A stretch of 6,967 nt of DNA from JANQLU01 sp964434955. GTDB taxonomy: Bacteria > Planctomycetota > Planctomycetia > Pirellulales > Pirellulaceae. Shown here in pieces: positions 1 through 5,310 of the stretch; position 1 is the first letter of the stretch; the number at the start of each line of letters is the position of its first letter. The stretch lies in the NCBI GenBank assembly GCA_964434955.1, contig CAYSXI010000232.1, positions 1 to 6,967 on the forward strand, in the 5' to 3' direction. The translations under genes were made by a program, and so were the position numbers. The notes beneath the pieces are model-generated. The model searched no databases, had not been told where the DNA came from, and worked only from the letters and a program-made list of their open reading frames with translations.

Positions 1-421
1 CCAAACGCGTATCACGCGCACGTAGGACAACTCCAAATCCGCCGCGACCAATGGGCTCGATGATTTCGAACCTTCCCAGTCTCTCCATATCCGGCAAATG
101 CTTGGCAGATGATTGATCGCCAGGGGACGTCGACCTTTTGGTTGACGGATCCCCGATGGTGTCGACCTGCTCATTGTTTGCCGCGCGCTCGTCGCCTTGC
201 TGTTGGCTTACCCCCTCGCGGTCGTTGCTCTCTTGGCTGCCAAATGGATTCAGCTCTTCCAATAGCTGCAAGACTTGAGCCGCCGATTCAATGCGAGCAT
301 CTTCCGATTCACCCTCTTCGCGGGCCGCGGCCGGTTTGCCGCCGATTAAGCGTTCGTGTTCGTTCTCGAGTGCCTTCGCAAACCGCTCATCGGATTCGTT
401 TGGCTTTTTGGGATCAGTCAT
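1..421 (-). CDS. Serine/threonine protein kinase, N-terminal part (runs off window)
   Basis: Only the first 140 residues are in the window; the frame is open to the left edge. Residues 1-115 form a hydrophilic, Glu/Asp/Gln-rich linker with a short amphipathic stretch (AAQVLQLLEELNPFG, about 47-61). The start of a Hanks-type kinase domain follows at about 116-140 (GRFEIIEPIGRGGFGVVLRA). It contains the nucleotide-binding glycine loop G-R-G-G-F-G at 125-130 and the loop's terminal valines. The catalytic lysine, HRD and DFG motifs would lie outside the window, so activity cannot be judged. The ATG at 421-419 overlaps the end of the sigma factor gene by 8 bp, which implies translational coupling. 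Planctomycete kinases of this kind usually have a cytoplasmic kinase domain followed by a membrane segment and a sensory C-terminus; that part is family knowledge, not visible here. The kinase call is strong; the substrate is unknown. Confidence 0.9.
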   Translation of the reverse strand, partial: MTDPKKPNESDERFAKALENEHERLIGGKPAAAREEGESEDARIESAAQVLQLLEELNPFGSQESNDREGVSQQQGDERAANNEQVDTIGDPSTKRSTSPGDQSSAKHLPDMERLGRFEIIEPIGRGGFGVVLRARDTRL

Positions 422-1091
422 GATTTTGATCGGACTGGAGCGACTCGTCGATTAGTTCGGGGGAATCGTCTTTTAAATTTTGTTTCAACGCTTCGATCGA
501 TCTCGCCCACAACTTGCGAGCGGCATCTTCGCTTCGGTCCATTTCTTTTCCGATTTCGGCAAATGCCAATCGTTCGAAGTTTCGCAATTGAATGACCTGT
601 TGCTGTTCCGCCGACAGTCGTTCCATGGCCACTTTCATGGCCCGCGCTTTTTCCTGCTTGATCGCTTCACTGCTGGGAGTCAACTGATGATCGAGCAGTC
701 CCCGGCCAACGGCCGACTGCTCCTGCATATTGACTTCCAGGTTCGCGTCTCGCTTCTGGGCGTTAAAGTGTCGGCGGCCTTTGCGAATGTCATTGGCCAA
801 AATGGTTTTCAACCACGCCTTCAATTCGCCTTCAGAATCACCCTGGAATTGGTCAAAGTGAAGCTGAGCGTGCATCATCGATTCTTGAACGGCGTCCGAT
901 GCACCCATTTTTGCCTTGAGGTCGTCGCCGACATCATGGTTGGCGATCAGCAACAAGTAATTTCGGTACCGATCGATCAGGCTACCGACGGCATTGCGAT
1001 CGCCGCCTTGCGCTTTCTGAACAAGCATCTCGAAAGATTCCTGCTCGGATGGATCAGCATTCGATTGGTCTGGGTTCTCGGATGGGTTCAA
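414..1091 (-). CDS. ECF-type RNA polymerase sigma factor (sigma-70 family)
   Basis: This is a group 4 (ECF) sigma factor of about 225 residues, directing RNA polymerase to a specific promoter set. Numbered from the chosen start, region 2 spans about 25-107, with SDAVQES near 65-71 and a basic KAWLKTILANDIRKGRR segment near 91-107. Region 4, the helix-turn-helix that reads the -35 element, lies at about 150-205 (LSAEQQQVIQLR, then FAEIGKEMDRSEDAARKLWARSIEALK). The long hydrophilic N-terminus and acidic C-tail fit planctomycete-type ECFs. I chose the TTG at 1091 because GAGG sits 7 nt upstream and an extended -10 lies just above it. The reading frame is open further, to a TTG at 1151 (245 aa), and an ATG at 1028 would give a 204-aa form. 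The last 8 bases overlap the kinase start, so the two are probably co-translated. No anti-sigma factor is visible, so control by the adjacent kinase is an inference. Confidence 0.9.
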   Translation of the reverse strand: MNPSENPDQSNADPSEQESFEMLVQKAQGGDRNAVGSLIDRYRNYLLLIANHDVGDDLKAKMGASDAVQESMMHAQLHFDQFQGDSEGELKAWLKTILANDIRKGRRHFNAQKRDANLEVNMQEQSAVGRGLLDHQLTPSSEAIKQEKARAMKVAMERLSAEQQQVIQLRNFERLAFAEIGKEMDRSEDAARKLWARSIEALKQNLKDDSPELIDESLQSDQNHD

Positions 1092-1098
1092 GTCACAA

Positions 1099-1102
1099 CC
1101 TC
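1099..1102 (-). promoter_or_regulatory. Ribosome binding site deciding the sigma factor start
   Basis: GAGG on the minus strand lies 7 nt upstream of an in-frame TTG (1091-1089). The more upstream TTG at 1151 has only a T-rich leader without a purine-rich Shine-Dalgarno. This favours the shorter sigma factor. Confidence 0.45.
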
Positions 1103-1139
1103 GGTGATCCCGGTGGGTGGGGTTTCGGACAGGAATTTT

Positions 1140-1168
1140 ATTATCGCACAAAAAAACTAGCCAAAAAA
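1140..1168 (-). promoter_or_regulatory. Candidate extended -10 promoter for the sigma factor/kinase pair
   Basis: The minus strand reads TGC-GATAAT at 1148-1140, a TGN extended -10 with five of six matches to TATAAT. Seventeen bases upstream (1168-1163) there is only a T-run rather than a good -35, which extended -10 promoters tolerate. Transcription would begin near 1133, downstream of the TTG at 1151 and about 40 nt upstream of the TTG at 1091. This is a sequence match only, and planctomycete promoters are poorly characterised. Confidence 0.4.
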
Positions 1169-1282
1169 CAGTCCGAATCAGGAGATCTCAGGACCGCAAA
1201 AACAATTTGGAATCATCGTCCGGTTCTCTGAGTTTGGGGATTCTATGGTTTGCGTGGCTTATCTGCCAACTTAATCGACATG

Positions 1283-1288
1283 AAGGAA
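1283..1288 (+). promoter_or_regulatory. Ribosome binding site for the first PEP-CTERM gene
   Basis: AAGGAA lies 6 nt before the ATG at 1295. It selects this ATG over the in-frame ATG at 1280 (which overlaps the AAGGAA) and a TTG at 1250, neither of which has a purine-rich site in front. The resulting N-terminus is a normal signal peptide. Confidence 0.7.
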
Positions 1289-1294
1289 ATCCCC

Positions 1295-2122
1295 ATGAAC
1301 TCCGCGGCCATTCGCCCAGCTTTCTCATTCCAACTTCAATTCCTGGTTATTCCCGTTCTGCTAATGATTGGCGCTAGTAGCGCCGCCAGCGGACAGATCC
1401 TGGATGAAACCTTGTCCGGTTCAGGCAGCTTTCAATCCAATGCAGGTCGGCCCGGTTTTGACAATTTTGGATGGTTTGAAACAGGAACCGTATCCGGTTT
1501 CAGCACGAACAGTTTTGGTGAAGGTGTCTTTGGTGCCTCGGTCGATGGAAGCTCCAGTGGTTCCAGCGGACTGTTTCGAACGATCGGTGATCAGTCGTTT
1601 TCTACCGTCGTCGAATTCAGCAACCCGGTGCTGAGCAGTGGGGGTCTATCCAACGTGCAAATCAATGTTGCGGACCGAATCAATTCCAACACGCCCGCAG
1701 ACCTGGTTGCGATATTCGTGAACCGAAATGGCTCGGAGTACCGCGCCTGGTTCAGTTCTTATGTCAATGAAGAATCGAACTATCACAACATCGTTTCATT
1801 GGGTAACAGCCTCGACCGCGTAACATTGCGGTTGGACTACGTCGAGGATCTCGTAAACGGAGGAGGAATCTTCAATGCCTATTACGACGTCGATGAATCC
1901 GGCAGCTTCACCCATCTCGGCTCGATTGATGGGACGGTTTATTCGACGGAGGCGACTTCAAATCGAACGGCCTTCATCGGCAACGTTGGAGATTTTGGCC
2001 ACGCGGGCTCCGTAGAAATCGACCGATTTACGATCAACGCCGTTCCCGAGCCATCCACCCTGGCGCTTTTTCCGATCGCCATCATGGGTTTTGCCTCGCG
2101 TATCCGCCGGAGACGAAGTTAA
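1295..2122 (+). CDS. PEP-CTERM sorting domain-containing secreted protein (275 aa)
   Basis: This is an exported protein of unknown molecular function. Residues 1-34 form a Sec signal peptide: a hydrophobic core QFLVIPVLLMIGASS with likely cleavage after the ASG or SGQ region near 31-34. The mature part (about 35-248) is rich in Ser, Gly, Asn and aromatic residues, with alternating patterns suggesting an all-beta fold. A stretch such as YRAWFSSYVNEESNYHNIVSL, followed by VTLRLDYV and FNAYYDVDESG, resembles concanavalin/LamG-like beta-sandwiches, but I cannot confirm that family. The C-terminus is a textbook PEP-CTERM signal: VPEPS at 250-254, a short hydrophobic segment TLALFPIAIMGFAS, then the basic tail RIRRRRS. 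An exosortase encoded elsewhere would cleave at the PEP motif. A clear terminator follows the gene, so it is probably a single transcription unit divergent from the sigma factor. Confidence 0.9.
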   Translation: MNSAAIRPAFSFQLQFLVIPVLLMIGASSAASGQILDETLSGSGSFQSNAGRPGFDNFGWFETGTVSGFSTNSFGEGVFGASVDGSSSGSSGLFRTIGDQSFSTVVEFSNPVLSSGGLSNVQINVADRINSNTPADLVAIFVNRNGSEYRAWFSSYVNEESNYHNIVSLGNSLDRVTLRLDYVEDLVNGGGIFNAYYDVDESGSFTHLGSIDGTVYSTEATSNRTAFIGNVGDFGHAGSVEIDRFTINAVPEPSTLALFPIAIMGFASRIRRRRS

Positions 2123-2143
2123 GCCTCAACTTTGAAGCAACCC

Positions 2144-2170
2144 ATCCCGCGAACCTGCGGGATTTTATTT
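2144..2170 (+). terminator. Rho-independent terminator after the first PEP-CTERM gene
   Basis: A perfect 7-bp stem, ATCCCGC/GCGGGAT (2144-2150 with 2157-2163), has a 6-nt loop GAACCT and is followed directly by the T-rich tract TTTATTT. It starts 22 bp after the stop codon of the 275-aa protein. It separates that gene from the next one, which should have its own promoter in 2171-2251; I could not assign -35/-10 boxes there with confidence. Confidence 0.85.
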
Positions 2171-2241
2171 CCCCGCATGTCCAGTTTTGGAATGGAATGA
2201 TTTCGGGGTTAGTCACACTTCTTTATCCACCGGTCTCAGTT

Positions 2242-2245
2242 AGGA
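2242..2245 (+). promoter_or_regulatory. Ribosome binding site for the beta-helix PEP-CTERM gene
   Basis: AGGA lies 6 nt before the ATG at 2252 (TTAGGACCCGCC-ATG). This supports the start that yields a good signal peptide. Confidence 0.6.
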
Positions 2246-2251
2246 CCCGCC

Positions 2252-4561
2252 ATGAATTATTGCCCAAGGCATTTTCAGTTTGCCTTTTCTCGATTGCTTC
2301 TACTTTGCATTGCCGTCTTGAGTTTTATTGGCCCGACGCTGGCTTTCGGGCAGACAAGCATATGGACGAACACAACCGGTGTACCCAACCCCTGGTATTA
2401 CGCGCCGACAAACTGGTCGACCGCCAATCGCCCACTGTCAAATGAAACGGCCCGATTCGATGCGAATGCGACTTACGAAGTATGGTGGGATGCCTTTACG
2501 GCAGTGATTGCACCCAACGTCGGTCGAGTCTATTTCACAAACAACACCGATGTCACTTTTGAAAGCCAGCTAAATGCTTTGTATCGCCTGCAGGTTACCG
2601 GCGGATTCAGCGACGACCTTTACATGACCGGCAGTTCATCTTTGACGCTAAAAGGAATTCACTTGGATGTTGATGGCAATGGAAGGCTATTTTCCGGCGC
2701 CGCGTTGACCGTTGATGGATCCCACTCCCAAGACTCCCTGCTGGACATCAGCCAAACTTTGTTTGTTGATTCGGGGTTTGTTTACGTGAATGGAGGGGCC
2801 GACTTGATCGCCAACCGGATGGAGCTCGGACGATTAAGCGGGGGCTTCCTCAATGTGGATGGAAGTGGTTCATCCGTGACGGTTCAAAGTGGATTTCGAG
2901 TAGGTAATTCGCACTATGGACAAGTCGACTTGAGCAATAACGCGCTGCTTTCGACCAACTCGGTAAGCTTTCTTGGGTATACCGCAAATCCTAGGGGAGA
3001 AGTCAACCTAACGAACAACTCGGTCTGGAACAGTGCCTCGACGATTTACGTTGGATACACGGGCGATGGCGACGTGAACATTCATTCTGGAAGCGACGTC
3101 GCTGCGGGGAGCATGGTAATTGGAAGAAACACCAATGGCAAAGGAAATGTGATCGTTTCCGGCTCGGGTTCGACGCTAACAACGTCTGACTACTTAATCA
3201 TGGCGGAGGGCGGCGAAGGAACACTGCGGGTTGAAACCAGTGGGCGAGTCGAAGTCGGCACAGATTTGTCGATTGGTGCCGGTTTTTCTGCTGGTGGCAC
3301 GGCGACGTTGACTGTCAATGGCGATGGCTCAAAAGTCGATGTCCTGGGGAATCTTTACATTGGCGGAAGCTCGGCTGGTCCGGGAGTGGGGACGGCCAGG
3401 ATCGAACAAGGTGGCGAAGTTAAAGTTGGCGGTACGACGACTATCTTGTCCGGCGGAAACGTCCATGTTGACGACGGGACCTTTGAGTTTGGCTCAATGG
3501 TTTATAGCGGATTCCAGAAAATCAATGTCACGTCCGGGACCCTCAAGGGAAGCATCCAGATTCTCAATTACGAACGGGCTGACAGTTTGGCGCATTTCAA
3601 CAACGCCTCAATCGACGTATCGGGGATCGACATCGAAAACAGTGGAACCCTGGTTGGAGGTTATGACTTTGCCGGTTCCCTGACCAATTCATCCAACGGC
3701 GAATTGGAAGTCGTTACGGGTGAGCGGCTTCGTTTTGCCGGCAGCGACAACTCGAATGCCGGCGAGATCAACAACTTCGGCGGCACGGTTCGTTTTGATC
3801 AAAGTTTGACCAATCAAGCAACCGGGTTTATTGCTGGCCGAGGGCAGTTTGTCGCCAACGGAGGTTGGATCAATCGGGGCGTGATGGCCTTCAGTGGCGG
3901 ACCCGCGGACGTTCTCGGCGATGTCACGAATGAATCCGGAGGCAGGATCGTCACCGCCGGAGGCGCGATCACCACGTTTTTCGATGACGTGGTACATAAC
4001 GGCGACGAAATCCATACGGGCAGCGGAAGCCACACCGTGTTTTTCGGCAACCAAAGTGGCGCCGGTTCGTTTACGGGTACGGGAACCGTTTTCTATCACG
4101 GTGACTTACGACCCGGCAACAGCCCCGCCGCAATTTCCCATGAAGGAAACGTGGTACTCGGCTCGAGCGCTAACACCCTGATTGAACTGGCCGGTTTCGC
4201 GTCCGGTCAGTTTGATCAGTTGATGGTTGCCGGAGATTTGGACATCGATGGTTCACTTGAGGTCGTCGCAATTGAGGGGTTCGAGCTGGGCTGGAACCAG
4301 GAATTTGTGATCGCCGAAGTCGGAGGCGCGCTGAGCGGCGAGTTCGATGGTCTCGGCGAAGGCGATTTGGTCGCCAATTTGAACGGCATCGATCTTTTCA
4401 TCACGTACCAAGGCGGAGATGGAAACGATGTCTCGCTTTTGTCTGCCATTCCCGAACCGAACAGCGTCAGCTTCCTGCTTGCCGCTTCATTTGCTTGTTG
4501 CCTTTATCGACGAACTCGCTCGCGGCGATCGCCCGAACGTACTCACTCGTTTTTACTCTGA
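2252..4561 (+). CDS. Large PEP-CTERM protein with T5SS/PEP-CTERM-associated beta-helix repeats (769 aa)
   Basis: This is a secreted, probably surface or matrix-associated structural or adhesive protein. Residues 1-34 are a signal peptide (core LLLLCIAVLSFIG, likely cleavage near AFGQ). From 35 to about 197 there is a beta-rich region opening with IWTNTTGVPNPWYY. Residues 199-402 carry eight consecutive glycine-rich half-repeats of about 25 residues, matching the style of the T5SS/PEP-CTERM-associated repeat. A second, looser beta-strand repeat region follows (about 463-615; NSGTLVGG, NAGEINNFGG, NRGVMAFSGG). The motif DLRPGNSPA at 618-626 is typical of autotransporter-like beta-helix proteins. 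Residues 637-730 form a distal beta domain. The sorting signal is IPEPN (733-737), the hydrophobic SVSFLLAASFACCLY, then RRTRSRR. Unusually, ten further residues (SPERTHSFLL) follow the arginine cluster. There is no beta-barrel translocator, so it is not itself an autotransporter. The next gene begins 16 bp later. Confidence 0.92.
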   Translation: MNYCPRHFQFAFSRLLLLCIAVLSFIGPTLAFGQTSIWTNTTGVPNPWYYAPTNWSTANRPLSNETARFDANATYEVWWDAFTAVIAPNVGRVYFTNNTDVTFESQLNALYRLQVTGGFSDDLYMTGSSSLTLKGIHLDVDGNGRLFSGAALTVDGSHSQDSLLDISQTLFVDSGFVYVNGGADLIANRMELGRLSGGFLNVDGSGSSVTVQSGFRVGNSHYGQVDLSNNALLSTNSVSFLGYTANPRGEVNLTNNSVWNSASTIYVGYTGDGDVNIHSGSDVAAGSMVIGRNTNGKGNVIVSGSGSTLTTSDYLIMAEGGEGTLRVETSGRVEVGTDLSIGAGFSAGGTATLTVNGDGSKVDVLGNLYIGGSSAGPGVGTARIEQGGEVKVGGTTTILSGGNVHVDDGTFEFGSMVYSGFQKINVTSGTLKGSIQILNYERADSLAHFNNASIDVSGIDIENSGTLVGGYDFAGSLTNSSNGELEVVTGERLRFAGSDNSNAGEINNFGGTVRFDQSLTNQATGFIAGRGQFVANGGWINRGVMAFSGGPADVLGDVTNESGGRIVTAGGAITTFFDDVVHNGDEIHTGSGSHTVFFGNQSGAGSFTGTGTVFYHGDLRPGNSPAAISHEGNVVLGSSANTLIELAGFASGQFDQLMVAGDLDIDGSLEVVAIEGFELGWNQEFVIAEVGGALSGEFDGLGEGDLVANLNGIDLFITYQGGDGNDVSLLSAIPEPNSVSFLLAASFACCLYRRTRSRRSPERTHSFLL
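2846..3457 (+). repeat. Protein-level tandem repeats (about 25-residue half units, about 50-residue units)
   Basis: Residues 199-402 of the 769-aa protein divide into eight units beginning near residues 199, 224, 250, 274, 299, 324, 350 and 381. The shared pattern is a strand x-V-x-V, a Gly/Ser or Asn turn (SGSGS, SNNA, TNNS, NGDGS), a second strand, and a closing V-G-x-x-x-x-G (for example FRVGNSHYG, IYVGYTGDG, MVIGRNTNGKG, LYIGGSSAG). Alternate units resemble each other most, giving a spacing of 49-51 residues. This is expected for a right-handed parallel beta-helix. The DNA itself is diverged, so the repeat is old and not a recent duplication. Confidence 0.75.
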
Positions 4562-4577
4562 CACGGAAAGATTCATC

Positions 4578-5258
4578 ATGTCCCGATTGGTCGTTGCTGT
4601 TTTCGTCGGATGCGTTCTGCAGGCGATTCCAAACTCATTGTTTGCAGACGTTTTGCTCGGCACGCTAACGAAACAGGTTGGAACAATTTCCTATACCGTT
4701 CCGTTGCTCAGCCAAACGGAGCCGACTGGAATAACGTTCGCGCTCGGCTACGACGGAGAACCGATTTACGACCCGGCGGACCCGCTTGGTAGCTTCATAA
4801 GGGACACTCGAATCGGATTGGATTTTTCGCTCCCCGTTTCACCCGGCAACAATAATTCAGCGAGCAGAAGTTTTGATGTGAATTCAGCCGGGTTTGTTGA
4901 AGTGGTTGGCCGATTGACCAACGGAGTCGACGAAGATATCGCGTTAACGACCATCTTCCTGGCAGCAGACGGTTCGACGGCCTCACCTTCGCCGTCGTTG
5001 ACTCAGTTTAAACAAGAGTCGGTCGAACTAAATTCGGCCTCCGATCTCTTCAACTTCGACGTGAGTCGAATTGATCTCGAAGTGAATTCCATTTCTTATA
5101 CTTTTCAAAATCAGGGCCAGAATCGCCGATTGTTTTTTGGCTACGACTACGAGTATCGGATTTATGGAAGCTCCGCTATTCCGGAACCCAGCGGCCCAAG
5201 CCTGCTTTTGCTCGCCGGACTTGGAATGACCCGGTTGAGAAACCGCAGGAAACGATAG
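4578..5258 (+). CDS. PEP-CTERM sorting domain-containing secreted protein (226 aa)
   Basis: This is an exported protein of unrecognised family. The ATG at 4578 is preferred: a purine-rich GGAAAG lies just upstream at 4565-4570, and it gives a clean signal peptide (RLVVAVFVGCVLQAIPNSLFA, cleavage near residue 23). Earlier in-frame ATGs (4419, 4428) would overlap the upstream gene and lack a leader. The mature region (24-198) is beta-rich with no motif I recognise; it contains a Ser/Pro stretch (STASPSPS, 133-140) and ends in an aromatic block FFGYDYEYRIYG (186-197). The sorting signal is IPEPS at 201-205, the short hydrophobic PSLLLLAGLGM, and the basic tail RLRNRRKR. It lies 16 bp downstream of the beta-helix gene without a terminator between, so the two are probably co-transcribed and may function together. 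Confident as a PEP-CTERM protein; the function is unknown. Confidence 0.88.
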   Translation: MSRLVVAVFVGCVLQAIPNSLFADVLLGTLTKQVGTISYTVPLLSQTEPTGITFALGYDGEPIYDPADPLGSFIRDTRIGLDFSLPVSPGNNNSASRSFDVNSAGFVEVVGRLTNGVDEDIALTTIFLAADGSTASPSPSLTQFKQESVELNSASDLFNFDVSRIDLEVNSISYTFQNQGQNRRLFFGYDYEYRIYGSSAIPEPSGPSLLLLAGLGMTRLRNRRKR

Positions 5259-5259
5259 G

Positions 5260-5292
5260 AAGGGCCCTGCCCTTTGTTGAGACCGACTCAAC
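5260..5292. terminator. Two adjacent hairpins between convergent genes (possible bidirectional terminator)
   Basis: The 52-bp gap between the stop codons of the 226-aa protein and the sulfatase contains two inverted repeats. One is AAGGGC/GCCCTT (5260-5265 with 5269-5274, 3-nt loop); the other is GTTGAG/CTCAAC (5276-5281 with 5287-5292, 5-nt loop). Their position suits termination from both sides, but neither strand has a proper T-run after the stem, so the call is weak. Confidence 0.35.
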
Positions 5293-5310
5293 CTGGATTG
5301 CTTCCAAGCG

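Noticed and set aside
480..1160. Long open frame on the plus strand opposite the sigma factor
   Set aside because: It is fully antisense to a clear ECF sigma factor, and its translation has no recognisable domain and no plausible leader. It is a shadow of the codon use on the other strand.
1182..1189. Palindrome GAGATCTC in the divergent intergenic region
   Set aside because: It is only 8 bp with no extension and no second copy, too short to call an operator.
1250..1294. Upstream TTG (1250) and ATG (1280) as starts of the first PEP-CTERM protein
   Set aside because: Neither has a purine-rich site in front. AAGGAA is ideally spaced for the ATG at 1295, which gives a standard signal peptide.
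1152..1294. Sigma-54 type -24/-12 promoter for the PEP-CTERM genes
   Set aside because: I looked for GG-N10-GC in the TGGCAC/TTGC context and found no correctly spaced match.
1206..2193. TTTGGAAT present upstream of both the first (1206-1213) and second (2186-2193) PEP-CTERM genes as a shared promoter element
   Set aside because: A shared 8-mer in two regions of this size is expected by chance fairly often. The flanks differ, and no matching -10 sits at a fixed distance.
3689..4099. Open frame on the minus strand inside the beta-helix gene
   Set aside because: It is antisense to a well-supported secreted protein and has low-complexity content and no ribosome binding site. It is treated as a shadow.
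4419..4577. ATG codons at 4419 and 4428 as starts of the 226-aa protein
   Set aside because: They lie inside the preceding gene and would put a long non-signal extension before a clear signal peptide starting at 4578.
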